The notes beneath the pieces were generated by a model, which was given only the letters and a program-made list of their open reading frames with translations, was not told the origin of the DNA and made no database searches. The translations under genes were made by a program, and so were the position numbers. Shown in pieces: positions 19,593 through 28,427 of a DNA stretch of 64,000 nt. Source of the stretch: Paulinella micropora (taxonomy: Eukaryota; Cercozoa; Imbricatea; Euglyphida; Paulinellidae); contig WBZZ01006756.1 of assembly GCA_019918135.1 (NCBI GenBank), positions 1-64,000 on the forward strand, given 5' to 3'. The first letter of the stretch is position 1; each line of letters begins with the position of its first letter.

Positions 19593-20403
19593 ATCTAGAT
19601 TTTAATAAATTGAAAAAGGATGTAAATAAATTAAAATAATTTGTTTCTCTGTAAATCAACAAAGTCATTACAATACCCAAACCATTAAGATTTATAGCCT
19701 GATCGTTTTCGTCCGTCAAGTAAAACCTAAATACATTATTTGAACTGGAGGATAATTTCTTACCATACTCTGACCCGCTTCCGTCGTATATAACGGCACC
19801 AAATGGTATTTCGTTGGCAGTGTATATTTCTTGTAGCACGTGATTATCTCCTTCACCAACTAAGTCCGATTGAAGGTATAAAGTCTTTTCGCCAGTTAGA
19901 ATAATTACATTTGGTGATTTAATAAAATCATTGGCAAAGAAATATGTGGAATTTCTATCAAAACCCATTACTTCGTGAATACGGGTATCATTATCAAATA
20001 TAAACCGCGGTTGAATACCTTTATTCTCTGACACACTGAATGTTAATTTGCCATCTTCTGGTTCTATGTTGGTATTATTACTGGATACAACATAAGTATA
20101 ATTATTTGGGCTGTCTGCGGTTAGCACCTCCGACAACTTATTTTTTAGATTGTTCATTGTGTAGTTTCCTTCAGGTATAGTAATTAAAGCCTCATACCCG
20201 TCTTCAGATAATGTAAAAGTATTATATGGAGAGGCTACGGAGTAATACGACTTCGGAACATAGATATGAAGAATTTTACAATGTGTTGGATTGTCCAGCG
20301 ATTTTAAGTTTATTTCGTGTGTAAAGTCGCTATCTGTGCCTGTTATTCTGTTTTTACTATTTATGTAATAGATACCAGAACTTCTTCCTCCCTTATACTC
20401 CAT
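19591..20403 (-). CDS. Minor capsid (penton-like) protein
   Basis: 270 aa. The layout fits the single jelly-roll penton/minor capsid proteins of PLVs and Polintons: an N-terminal YYINSKNRITGTDSDFTHEI motif, then LKSLDNPTHCKILHIYVPKS (strand plus I-P/V-P-K-S-Y), a PEGNYTMNNLKNKLSEVL motif (about 76-93; Y-T followed by an amphipathic helix) and VMGFDRNSTYFF. It would occupy the capsid vertices. It sits 27 bp from the protease gene and upstream of the major capsid gene on the same strand. TATAATATACGC precedes the ATG. Confidence 0.75.
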   Translation of the reverse strand: MEYKGGRSSGIYYINSKNRITGTDSDFTHEINLKSLDNPTHCKILHIYVPKSYYSVASPYNTFTLSEDGYEALITIPEGNYTMNNLKNKLSEVLTADSPNNYTYVVSSNNTNIEPEDGKLTFSVSENKGIQPRFIFDNDTRIHEVMGFDRNSTYFFANDFIKSPNVIILTGEKTLYLQSDLVGEGDNHVLQEIYTANEIPFGAVIYDGSGSEYGKKLSSSSNNVFRFYLTDENDQAINLNGLGIVMTLLIYRETNYFNLFTSFFNLLKSR

Positions 20404-20430
20404 GATGCGTATATTATAGATAAATATCTT

Positions 20431-22128
20431 TTAGATAAATGTATTAAATCCATCTCCATACCCATTCTGTGCTTTCAACTTTTCCGCTTCTTCTTCTTTT
20501 AAGTCTGTGAAACCCGAACTAAACTTAAATCGGTTGCCTTTCGCCCGCTCCATTAAAAATCTCATACTATGCCAACCGCACGTGTCTGAGGTGTTGGATT
20601 GTTGTTTTACTTGATTAACCTTCATTAACAAATAACTATCGGGGTGGCTTTTATCTATTAGCCTTTTCATTTGTTGCTGAAAGTCTTCCGTTGGTTGGTA
20701 AAGTGCTAATGGGTCATACACTTCCACTGACCTGTCTTTATCCAGACTTACCCATATAGCAATCCAATGAGACCCCGCTTGTTTGTGATTATCCAAATTC
20801 ATAATAAATCCGTATCGTTTTCTTTTTTCTGGATTTAGTTTGTAGATTTCATCACTTGCTATCGCTCCGAGATACCATCCATATTTTTTCATTATGTCGT
20901 CTATTTCATTAGTCATTAGCCCCCTACCCTCACCCTCTTGCTGAGGCTCCTCTGTCTGTGGTTGCTCTTGCTCGGGCTCTGGCTGTTGCTCTGCAGAACT
21001 TGTGCTCGTGGGTGGTGCTACATCTGTCGGTTGTGGATTTGTCATTTCAAATATAAGTTGTTTAGCATCTGGAGAATTTTCAAAATGGGGTGGGTCTATT
21101 GGAATATCTCCGACATGTCGGAGATATGGTGGAGTGCTATTTACAGGAGTTTTTTTTTCTTCATTCTTTTTGCTTTCATTTTTAGCAATCATTTTTGTCG
21201 TAAATCGTTCTAGTTTAGCCCATCCATCATCAGCCGATGATATGTTTTCGGTGAATTTTTGTGTGTATAACCAATTCCTTAAACTAGTTGCATAGTCAGG
21301 GTGTCCATTTTTGCCGTCAATCACTTGAATAGTGATACCAGTTTTTTGAAGGTTTTTTATTATTATGTGATTTTTAACTTTTTTGGCACGTTTTTTCCTA
21401 ATTTTTTCAGAGAACATTTCATTAATAATTTTTTGTCTCTTTTCTTCTTTCAAATCTTTTTCTTGTTTATTTACTTTGTCGGTTATATCTGTTATTTGTG
21501 TGGAAGATGTAGTTGCTGTATTATTTGGTTTATTTCTCCTCGTTGGTGGAGGCTGTATCATAGGAGGAGCTAGTGGTGCAATTAATAACCCCTGTCTATG
21601 TCGTCGTTCTGCATTTAGTTCCTGAATAAGTCGTTGTTCCTTCTTCTGCTCCCTATCCTTTTCTTCCTGTCTTTCCTTCGCCTCCGCCACTTCTCTTTTA
21701 TGTTCCCTATCCAATACCTCTTTTCGTTCTTTAGCATCGGCGAGGTCTTTTCGTTCTAGCCTTTTCTTTTCTTCTTCTAAATCCTCCCTTTTCTTCTTTT
21801 CCTTTTCTTCCTCGTCATGTATTAACTCATATTTCTTTTGTAAGTTGCTTTGTATCTGGTTTCGGTTCTCGTGTTCAAGACGATTGAAATCAGATTTGAT
21901 TATTTTTTCTCTTGGTTTGCGGCTAGCCCTTTGAGACTTTGGTTTGCTAATATATTTCATAAAAAGTTTAACGATTTGTAATGTGCTTAAATCATTTGTT
22001 TTCTTACCAAAATTAAGATAATATTTTTTACCCTTCTGGATAATATATGGCCTCCCGCTCTTATTTCTATAAACTCGTGGTGGACGGACTTTCGCCCTTT
22101 TAACATTCTTAGTCTTAGCCGAACCCAT
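20431..22128 (-). CDS. Adenain-like maturation cysteine protease with long charged N-terminus
   Basis: About 565 aa from the ATG that follows TTTGATAATATA; a longer frame reaches 22152. The N-terminal 130 residues are Lys/Arg-rich, then comes a Glu/Lys/Arg coiled coil with AKERKEV/AKERQEE repeats, then Pro/Gln-rich linkers. The C-terminal domain (about 415-565) has the Ulp1/adenain signature GSHWIAIWV (catalytic His), VEVYDPL (acidic partner) and DTCGWHSMRFLMERA (catalytic Cys). It should process virion precursors during maturation. The long basic tail is unusual for adenain and may tether it to DNA or core proteins. A palindrome at 21104-21127 encodes the RHVGDIP segment. Confidence 0.88.
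   Translation of the reverse strand: MGSAKTKNVKRAKVRPPRVYRNKSGRPYIIQKGKKYYLNFGKKTNDLSTLQIVKLFMKYISKPKSQRASRKPREKIIKSDFNRLEHENRNQIQSNLQKKYELIHDEEEKEKKKREDLEEEKKRLERKDLADAKERKEVLDREHKREVAEAKERQEEKDREQKKEQRLIQELNAERRHRQGLLIAPLAPPMIQPPPTRRNKPNNTATTSSTQITDITDKVNKQEKDLKEEKRQKIINEMFSEKIRKKRAKKVKNHIIIKNLQKTGITIQVIDGKNGHPDYATSLRNWLYTQKFTENISSADDGWAKLERFTTKMIAKNESKKNEEKKTPVNSTPPYLRHVGDIPIDPPHFENSPDAKQLIFEMTNPQPTDVAPPTSTSSAEQQPEPEQEQPQTEEPQQEGEGRGLMTNEIDDIMKKYGWYLGAIASDEIYKLNPEKRKRYGFIMNLDNHKQAGSHWIAIWVSLDKDRSVEVYDPLALYQPTEDFQQQMKRLIDKSHPDSYLLMKVNQVKQQSNTSDTCGWHSMRFLMERAKGNRFKFSSGFTDLKEEEAEKLKAQNGYGDGFNTFI
21104..21127. repeat. 24-bp perfect palindrome inside the protease gene
   Basis: The core TCTCCGACATGTCGGAGA extends to ATA on the left and TAT on the right. 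In the minus-strand gene it is read as YLRHVGDI, a different frame from the site at 16189 (ISDMSEI). Confidence 0.95.
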
Positions 22129-22202
22129 TATATTATCAAAAAAATATTTCAAGAAACAAAATATATCTTCAACGAAACTTAGCCTCGCTTGCTAAACATT
22201 TT

Positions 22203-22520
22203 TTATCTAAACTTTACAGCACCTCCTCGTTGCTTACCATACCCAAGTTTTGCAGCAGTAGCACTAACACTACCCGCGTAAGGCACCCCAACACTACTCA
22301 ATGCCCCCGCAGTCCTAGAGATTACCTTATTATCGCGAAGAAATTTATTAACAGCCAAGGCAGTTTTTCCGACCTTTGCCCAGTTAATCTTTCCTCCCTT
22401 TTGACCGCTCTTCTTGGATCTTGTCCGAGATAATTTTTTTCCTCCCTTCTGTGGCATTGATGGATTGTATCCGATGTTATATCCTGATGGTTGTGAAATT
22501 ATCACTGGTGATACTGGCAT
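22203..22520 (-). CDS. Small basic virion protein (adenovirus pVI/pX-like)
   Basis: A 105-aa protein with no acidic residue except one Asp. The order is a short N-terminal segment, a Lys/Gly cluster (QKGGKKLSRTRSKKSGQKGGK), a central amphipathic/hydrophobic helix (VGKTALAVNKFLRD, TAGALSSVGVPYAGSVSATAAKLG) and an end in KQRGGAVKFR. Such proteins in Polintons and PLVs are DNA-condensing or membrane-lytic core proteins. The double-Gly motifs are typical adenain cleavage contexts. It lies between the protease and the ATPase on the same strand. A TTATAT box touches the ATG. Confidence 0.65.
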   Translation of the reverse strand: MPVSPVIISQPSGYNIGYNPSMPQKGGKKLSRTRSKKSGQKGGKINWAKVGKTALAVNKFLRDNKVISRTAGALSSVGVPYAGSVSATAAKLGYGKQRGGAVKFR

Positions 22521-22553
22521 ATATAATACAGAAAAATAATTAATTACAAATTT

Positions 22554-23351
22554 TTATTTCAAACGAAAATTAAAGTTTTTTCTTAACTCATCATCAACAC
22601 TTGAAACATAAAGAAAATTAAATCTCTCCTTTGTTGCTTCGTGATACTTTTGAAGAAAGTAATCAAAATCAAAAGATAAGTCTAAGTGCTTATACACGAG
22701 TTCCATTTTGTCCTGAGACTGGCTTGGAAAGATTAACAAATAATCTAACTGCTTAATGGCTTCTGGTCGTAGGTCGTTCAGATACTGACTAGACATAATC
22801 ACCTTTGATTTATAGTGTCTGTTCTTTTTTAACAAATCGCTTACGGACTTGTCTCTTAATCCGCTTCCTAAATCATCCAAAACAAAAACAACCTCTGGAG
22901 TAACATACTTAGAAGGTCTCTCTTTTTTTTCAATTGTTGTTTTAGTTTTCTCCTCTTTTCCAAAATAAAGAAACTTCTGCTTCTCCATTGGCTCTTCATC
23001 ATCCTGTTTAATTTCTCCTTCGTGCTCTTCGTTATCTCTGTTCAATTTGTCTAATTCGTAATCAATAATATTCACACCATCCGATTTGAGAAAGGTATAA
23101 ATTGCCATTGGGTTGCCTCTGTTCTTAAAGTACTTAACCATTGCTTTATAAATGTAGTCCTTGTGGATTGTTGAAGCGATAATAACAATACGAGTTTTTC
23201 TGTCTGTTGTCCGTTTCAGTATTTCAAAGAGTGCTGTCGTCTTACCGCTCTTCTTACGGGCAAGTAGAAATATGTTGGCATACGGCTCATTGAATAATTT
23301 ATAACCCTTGGCTTTTTTATTTCCATCACCCTCTTGTTTTACTGGCTTCAC
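22554..23351 (-). CDS. FtsK/HerA (A32-like) DNA-packaging ATPase
   Basis: 265 aa. Walker A is LLARKKSGKTT (about 29-39), Walker B is VVFVLDDLGSG (about 154-164), and a sensor-like KVIMSSQYL follows (about 183-191). This is the compact packaging ATPase fold shared by Polintons, virophages and nucleocytoviruses, which pumps the genome into preformed capsids. An acidic insert lies between the two motifs (about 100-145). The start is unresolved: I took the first in-frame codon, which is not ATG. It is followed upstream by two hairpin units. Confidence 0.85.
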   Translation of the reverse strand: MKPVKQEGDGNKKAKGYKLFNEPYANIFLLARKKSGKTTALFEILKRTTDRKTRIVIIASTIHKDYIYKAMVKYFKNRGNPMAIYTFLKSDGVNIIDYELDKLNRDNEEHEGEIKQDDEEPMEKQKFLYFGKEEKTKTTIEKKERPSKYVTPEVVFVLDDLGSGLRDKSVSDLLKKNRHYKSKVIMSSQYLNDLRPEAIKQLDYLLIFPSQSQDKMELVYKHLDLSFDFDYFLQKYHEATKERFNFLYVSSVDDELRKNFNFRLK

Positions 23352-23373
23352 CTGACATTGTTTATCTTAAGCA

Positions 23374-23436
23374 TGATATTTTAGAATTGCGCTCAATCTG
23401 ACTGATCGTCAGATATCTCTCTTATTCTAAAACATC
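23374..23436. terminator. Nested hairpin unit H4
   Basis: The outer arms GATATTTTAGAAT and ATTCTAAAACATC enclose ATCTGAC-TGATC-GTCAGAT (23396-23414). It is located in the gap between the ATPase gene and the gene at 23577. Confidence 0.55.
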
Positions 23437-23470
23437 GTTTTTTCTTTATGGTTTAAAATAAATCGGTGTT

Positions 23471-23529
23471 CGATGTTTATCAACAAACGGGAGTTGCGGT
23501 AGCAACGAGAGTGTAGTTGATAAATATCA
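23471..23529. terminator. Nested hairpin unit H5
   Basis: The outer arms CGATGTTTATCAAC and GTTGATAAATATCA enclose GTTGC-GGTA-GCAAC. It lies 50 bp from the stop of the minus-strand gene at 23577. The CAAACGGGAG word near its left arm matches CACACGGGAG in unit H1. Confidence 0.55.
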
Positions 23530-23576
23530 TTATTAAGCAAGAAATAGTTATGAATTTCTGAATTCATACATTGTTG

Positions 23577-23939
23577 CTACGCAACGAATTCCAAACACAC
23601 AACAATTCTTCCCGCTAAATTTCCTGTGTCAATATTTCCGCTGTCGGTTTCAAGGACTTTAAATGTATATTGTCCGTCCGTCCATCCGACGACACCCAAA
23701 TTATAACCGAGATTTGAAATGTTTGCTGTAGTGCTGTCAGCAAATGTTCCAATAATTCCAATTCTATCCATGTAAAGAATTCTGGTTTTGGTTTCGGTCT
23801 GGTCGTTCATATAGTGGATAAATTTTACATTCATTTTGGTGGGTGTGAATGACATTTGGATATTCTTATTAAATGTTTTGCTTCCTCCAGCAAAATCATT
23901 GCTCAGAAAAATAATCTTTTGGTATTTGAACTCACTCAT
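23577..23939 (-). CDS. Small beta-rich PLV protein of unknown function
   Basis: 120 aa, no transmembrane segment. It starts MSEFKYQKIIFLSNDFAGG, has an aromatic FKVLETDSGNIDTGNLAGR loop and ends in hydrophobic strand IVVCLEFVA. The size and pattern suggest a single jelly-roll or sandwich fold, perhaps another minor virion protein. That is inference from its place beside the ATPase. A run TATATTATATTATATAA precedes the ATG. It is divergent from the small secreted protein gene at 23965, only 25 bp away. Confidence 0.6.
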   Translation of the reverse strand: MSEFKYQKIIFLSNDFAGGSKTFNKNIQMSFTPTKMNVKFIHYMNDQTETKTRILYMDRIGIIGTFADSTTANISNLGYNLGVVGWTDGQYTFKVLETDSGNIDTGNLAGRIVVCLEFVA

Positions 23940-23964
23940 AAATTATATAATATAATATATAAAA

Positions 23965-24216
23965 ATGTTATTAATATTATTATTTGTGTGCTCAACTATT
24001 GCTCGGACGGCATGCGACTTTTACTCACGGATAAGTGAAAAAAAGAATATAAGTTGTGTTTATTGTATTCAAAAAGGTATAGATACTAAATTTAAATGTA
24101 TTTACAAACCAATGTCAGATTGGTGTATAAGTTTTGATGAAGCCATGCCTTTAATGTGTGCTGGCGATAGTTCGTCTTGGTATATGACACATATATATGA
24201 ATGTTCATTTCTTTGA
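23965..24216 (+). CDS. Small secreted cysteine-rich protein
   Basis: 83 aa. The N-terminal LLILLFVCSTIARTAC is a good signal peptide or anchor. The rest has eight further cysteines (VYCIQK, FKCIYK, DWCISF, LMCAGD, ECSFL). It would act in the secretory pathway or at the cell surface; no family recognised. It is the only plus-strand gene in the structural block and shares an A/T-only 25-bp divergent spacer with the gene at 23577. Its end overlaps the end of the next minus gene by 12 bp. Confidence 0.5.
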   Translation: MLLILLFVCSTIARTACDFYSRISEKKNISCVYCIQKGIDTKFKCIYKPMSDWCISFDEAMPLMCAGDSSSWYMTHIYECSFL

Positions 24217-24573
24217 AGAAGGCGATGGAAGCACTATACCCACCAAAAGTGTGAGTATTCCGACATAGACATTCGCAGTTTCGCAGGGGAGGTTTTTTTC
24301 GCTTAATTTCACTAAACATAAGACTATAATTCCAATGATTATAGTCATTTGGAAGAGATATTTAATCAATCTGCTATCGGTCTTCTTATTAGTCATACAA
24401 CAATTCCATTCATTTTCTATCTCGTTTTCAATTTTTTTCTCTTCTGTTTTTAGTTCCACTTCAAGGACACGGGACTTTAATTCTGGAGTTAATTCACTAT
24501 CTCGGACATGTCCGAGATTATCCATATCCATAATAGGTGGGGGTCTGTGAAGTCTGGTTGTATTATTAGCCAT
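24205..24573 (-). CDS. Two-transmembrane-segment membrane protein
   Basis: 122 aa. The N-terminal 70 residues are charged and helical (ELKTEEKKIENEIENEW). Hydrophobic spans are at about 79-96 (FQMTIIIGIIVLCLVKLS) and 104-117 (VYVGILTLLVGIVL), with a short PSPSSKK tail. A small membrane protein with this paired-helix layout is common in PLVs and virophages, perhaps an inner virion membrane or host-membrane protein. The palindrome at 24499-24518 encodes DNLGHVRD near the N-terminus. It overlaps the fibre gene stop by 8 bp, suggesting co-transcription. Confidence 0.65.
   Translation of the reverse strand: MANNTTRLHRPPPIMDMDNLGHVRDSELTPELKSRVLEVELKTEEKKIENEIENEWNCCMTNKKTDSRLIKYLFQMTIIIGIIVLCLVKLSEKNLPCETANVYVGILTLLVGIVLPSPSSKK
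24499..24518. repeat. 20-bp palindrome ATCTCGGACATGTCCGAGAT
   Basis: Relative to the 16189 site both arms change together (CCGA to CGGA, TCGG to TCCG), so symmetry is kept. It lies in the membrane-protein gene; an identical copy is 139 bp away at 24638. Confidence 0.95.
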
Positions 24574-27500
24574 TTTCTCTAATTTCTTGTAGTATATTCA
24601 TGAGATTATTATTTTGTTTTTCTAAATTAACTACCCTATCTCGGACATGTCCGAGATTATCCGCCATGTGTTGAAAAGCACTGACTAATATCGGTATAAA
24701 ACTTGTATATGTTATGCCTTCAAGGTAGCCGTCTCCATCCTCTGCTTTCATTCCACTTTCAGATACAAATTCAGGAAATACTTTTTTGACTTCGTCCGCA
24801 ATAAATCCGTGGCCTTTTTTTTCTTTCTTCTCATCTGATTTCCAATAATATGAACAACAATTTATTTTCATTAGTTTATCGCAACAATCACCGCAGTCTA
24901 ATGTGTTAATATCCGATTTTAGCCTCCTGTCCGAGGAGTTTGTCCAAGCACCATTAAGCGGAATATAATTATAACTACCTGACGGCTCACCAGTAGTAGA
25001 GTTTGAAGTAGTCCAAGCATGAAGCAAACCAGTTGAAGAAACAATTACACCATAATTCGTATATCCTCCCGATTTAAAAAATAGTTGCGGGTCATTAGTA
25101 GAAGCTGGTCTTTTTCGTATTAATAAATTACCGCTAGAAGTTGTTGGTAAAACTAACTCTCCCGACGTATTAATATTAATCGCCTCAGTGTAAGATATAT
25201 TGTTTCCAACCGCTGTTCCTGAATTATAATAAAAAGCGAGTTTTACACCTTTTTGAATTAGAAAGTTAGATGACGCAGAAGATGATTTCCAGTTCGTGCC
25301 ATCAAAATAAGCATCAAAACTTAAATTGACATTGTCGTGTGCCCAGTTTAGTTGTTGAAAAACTGGATAGGCATCGGTTGAAGTTATTGCCTGTATATGT
25401 GGCCCTGCGACATTACTCGCCGTTCCGTATATTTCTAAACCACCTGTCGCTCCTACTCCTTTCGTTGAGTTGCCTATGATTATCGGCTTACCTAGTGCTG
25501 TTGTTATTTTATCGCTCGTTGTTAATGTTGTTGTTGATACACCCGCACTAGCCGTTATTAACCCTTTCGTCCATAATGTTCCGTTTGCTCCGTTTAATGA
25601 CATTAACAATTGCTCAGAAGAGTTTTCCCATATAAAACCCATTGTAGCATCATTAGCCGCTCTAAAACGAAAACTATACGAACTAAAATCATTTCCTGAA
25701 ACTGCCGTACCATTTGCCAAACTTTTGCTTGCTCCACCAGATGCCGCATAAATTCCCCAACTCGTATTAGTCGTATCCCATAGAAATATTCCTTTTGCAT
25801 TTGTTCCGTCTGTTGCTCCCTGAACTCCTATCTTTGCTCCACTTGTATTTGTTGCTGATGTTAGTGTGCCCGTGTATGATATCCCCGCATTTGCCGTTAT
25901 CAATCCACTCGCGGTTAATGTCGTTGTTGATATACCCGCATTTGCCGTTATTAATCCACTCGCAGTTGCGGTTGTTGTTGATATACCCGCGGTTGAAGTA
26001 ATTGTTGTTCCTGTTATTGTTCCGCCATTTGTTATATTGTTTGAGTTCATATCTAAGGCTCCATAAAACCGCATACCGCCCGCATTATTAAAACGGACGA
26101 TATCAGACGAAGCGGATTTATTATCCAAAAGTTTTGAAATATAAAGTCCCGCTCCTTTTACATCAGCCGCTACATTCGTAAATACATAACCTCGTTGGTT
26201 TGCGGTTCCACTTGAAGCAGTATTTAGAGTAAATAAGAAATACTGATAATCACCAGTCGTCTGTGAAAAGAATATATCTCCTCCGTTTTGGTTTAATATC
26301 CTCGCCCCATTATATGTTATATTTCCACCATTAATGATATCCACATTATTAAAATCGGCTTGGCTTAACAAATTCAGTGCCCTTACATCATTTCTACTTC
26401 CATTAAATATTTTAATTCCTGTTATTGTTTGGTCTCCTGTTAGTTTTACATTTTGCCCGTCCAATGTGTCCGCATATCCTTTTGTCGCTCCGTCCGTTGA
26501 TAATGTTGGAGTTCCAAGGTTCGCTATTTGGCTACTATTACAATCTAGCCCCGAAGCATTTACCCAACCGACTATTGCTCCATCAATAACGAAACTTACT
26601 TTTTTCGCATTTATTTCAAAGTTATAATTCACACCCGTGCCCATATTAAGGCATCCAATAGTTCCTATGTTTGCTGTGGAGTTAAAGACCACGAATGTTC
26701 CTTTTGTTGTGGCATTCGTTGAATTTCCTGTTATTTCAAGGGCGCTGCTAAATGTCTTAATTCCTGCTATGGTTTGGTTTCCTGTTATTTTTACATTCTG
26801 CCCGTCTAATGTATCTACATAACTTTTCGTTGTTGCGTCCGTTGTTGCTGTTAGTGTGGCTAAATTTGTAATTTTTCTATTGTTTAAAGATAGTGTCGTG
26901 CCCGTTGCTGTCGCGATTACATTATCACCCGCATATAAATCAACATATGACCCTGTTATTTGTATCGGATAATAACTCGCAGTTGCTATTTTTTGTGCCA
27001 CAATCTCTCCTATATTTGTCGCCGTATCAAAGGCGATACCGATACCATCAAAAGCGGTTGGAGCAGTAGCACCTCGCACTTCTATTGTTGAAGTAAATTT
27101 TTTATTCCCTGCTATGGTTTGGTCTCCTGTTAGTTTAACGACTGCGGTATCAAGAGCCGAAACATCAATACCATCAACCAAATTTACATTTGTTATACTT
27201 TGGCTTTTCATATCAATCCCCGCACTAGCATTTATTATGTTGCTGAATGTTTTGGTTCCTGCTATGGTTTGGTCTCCTGTTAGTTTTACGGCCGAAGTAT
27301 CAAGAGCCGAAACATCAATACCATCAACCAAATTTACATTTGTTATTGAAAATCCACCCATATTTAAACTGCCCGTCATAGCCGTTGTGCCGTCCTTGGC
27401 TAGTTTCGTATCGGTATATGCTTTTGTTGAAGCATCGCCGTCATAGAATGGTGCGGGCAGACCGCTGATTGCTGTCGTGCTGTTAAAATTTAAAACATTA

Positions 27501-28369
27501 TTTGTCAATGTCATTCCACCACCTGTTGTTGGAGCAAAAAGTATAGAAGAACCGACAATAGTTAGTGGATAGCCCGTTGCTCCACCTGCCTCCGACGAAT
27601 AGATAGAGCCCATATTATTGTTGTAATTGAAGAATAATTTACCTGTGTTTAATGGATTTGAGTCTTTTACGGCCACATAAGTAGTAAATGTTTTATTCCC
27701 TGTTATTGTTTGGTCGCCTGTTAGTTTTACAACCGAACTATCAAGAGCAGAAACATCAATACCATCAACATTACCGACATTTGATACATTAAAACCTCCC
27801 ATATTTAAATCCCCTATCATCATAGCGAGCCCATCCAATCTAAGAAAAGGTGAAGCAACATTTCTCCATTGCCCAGTGCTGTAAATAAGAAGTTGATTAT
27901 CAGCGGGGGTGCCTGTTATGATTACATCACTTAAAGCATCTATTGATTTAGTTGCTATCCTTGTGTCAAAATCTGTATTAGCCCTTGCTGTGGTGTAGTA
28001 TAGATTGGTTCCCTCTGCTAAGTTTGTTGTGCTCTTTGTTGCTAATTGAGTGTCAAACCTAGCATTAGTATAATATAAATTGGTGCCTTCTGCTAGGTTC
28101 GTGGTTGATTTAGTAGTTAGTCGCGCATCAAACCTACCATCAGTATAGTATAGATTAGTGCCTTCTTTTAAGTCAGTGGTTGATTTTAAAGCCAACCTCG
28201 CATCAAATCGGCTGTTAGTAAAATAAAGATTTACGGGGTCAGCATCTTCTGGCACCCTATCTGTGTATAAGCCCACTATGTTTGTGTTGGTAAGGTCTAA
28301 GTTTTTTATGTCTAGACTATCAACGGCGATTTCTGATAAACCTAGTAAGGATTTATATTGACTACCCAT
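24566..28369 (-). CDS. Large trimeric-type fibre with S74 intramolecular chaperone
   Basis: 1267 aa, the largest structural gene. The N-terminus has degenerate ~25-residue repeats with TNLYYT(D/N)(A/G)RFD. Next come many copies of VKLTGDQTI(T/A)GNKTF and ITNVNLVDGIDVSALD, and (SG)ITTTTLTASGLITANAG repeats: beta-helix fibre shafts as in phage tail fibres. The C-terminus (about 1140-1240) has SSDRRLKSDI, YYWKSDEKK and HGFIADEV, the Peptidase_S74 self-cleaving chaperone that trimerises and then releases the fibre. A short coiled coil with the palindrome-encoded DNLGHVRD ends it. It is probably the host-recognition spike. AATTAATATAC lies before the ATG. Confidence 0.88.
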   Translation of the reverse strand: MGSQYKSLLGLSEIAVDSLDIKNLDLTNTNIVGLYTDRVPEDADPVNLYFTNSRFDARLALKSTTDLKEGTNLYYTDGRFDARLTTKSTTNLAEGTNLYYTNARFDTQLATKSTTNLAEGTNLYYTTARANTDFDTRIATKSIDALSDVIITGTPADNQLLIYSTGQWRNVASPFLRLDGLAMMIGDLNMGGFNVSNVGNVDGIDVSALDSSVVKLTGDQTITGNKTFTTYVAVKDSNPLNTGKLFFNYNNNMGSIYSSEAGGATGYPLTIVGSSILFAPTTGGGMTLTNNVLNFNSTTAISGLPAPFYDGDASTKAYTDTKLAKDGTTAMTGSLNMGGFSITNVNLVDGIDVSALDTSAVKLTGDQTIAGTKTFSNIINASAGIDMKSQSITNVNLVDGIDVSALDTAVVKLTGDQTIAGNKKFTSTIEVRGATAPTAFDGIGIAFDTATNIGEIVAQKIATASYYPIQITGSYVDLYAGDNVIATATGTTLSLNNRKITNLATLTATTDATTKSYVDTLDGQNVKITGNQTIAGIKTFSSALEITGNSTNATTKGTFVVFNSTANIGTIGCLNMGTGVNYNFEINAKKVSFVIDGAIVGWVNASGLDCNSSQIANLGTPTLSTDGATKGYADTLDGQNVKLTGDQTITGIKIFNGSRNDVRALNLLSQADFNNVDIINGGNITYNGARILNQNGGDIFFSQTTGDYQYFLFTLNTASSGTANQRGYVFTNVAADVKGAGLYISKLLDNKSASSDIVRFNNAGGMRFYGALDMNSNNITNGGTITGTTITSTAGISTTTATASGLITANAGISTTTLTASGLITANAGISYTGTLTSATNTSGAKIGVQGATDGTNAKGIFLWDTTNTSWGIYAASGGASKSLANGTAVSGNDFSSYSFRFRAANDATMGFIWENSSEQLLMSLNGANGTLWTKGLITASAGVSTTTLTTSDKITTALGKPIIIGNSTKGVGATGGLEIYGTASNVAGPHIQAITSTDAYPVFQQLNWAHDNVNLSFDAYFDGTNWKSSSASSNFLIQKGVKLAFYYNSGTAVGNNISYTEAININTSGELVLPTTSSGNLLIRKRPASTNDPQLFFKSGGYTNYGVIVSSTGLLHAWTTSNSTTGEPSGSYNYIPLNGAWTNSSDRRLKSDINTLDCGDCCDKLMKINCCSYYWKSDEKKEKKGHGFIADEVKKVFPEFVSESGMKAEDGDGYLEGITYTSFIPILVSAFQHMADNLGHVRDRVVNLEKQNNNLMNILQEIRENG
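24638..24657. repeat. 20-bp palindrome ATCTCGGACATGTCCGAGAT, second copy
   Basis: Identical in sequence to 24499-24518 and read in the same frame (DNLGHVRD) in the neighbouring gene. This pair could reflect local copying, unlike the other sites. Confidence 0.95.
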
Positions 28370-28427
28370 TGTATATTAATTAATAATTAATTTGTAAATA
28401 CTAAAAATATATTAATCTTAGTATAGA

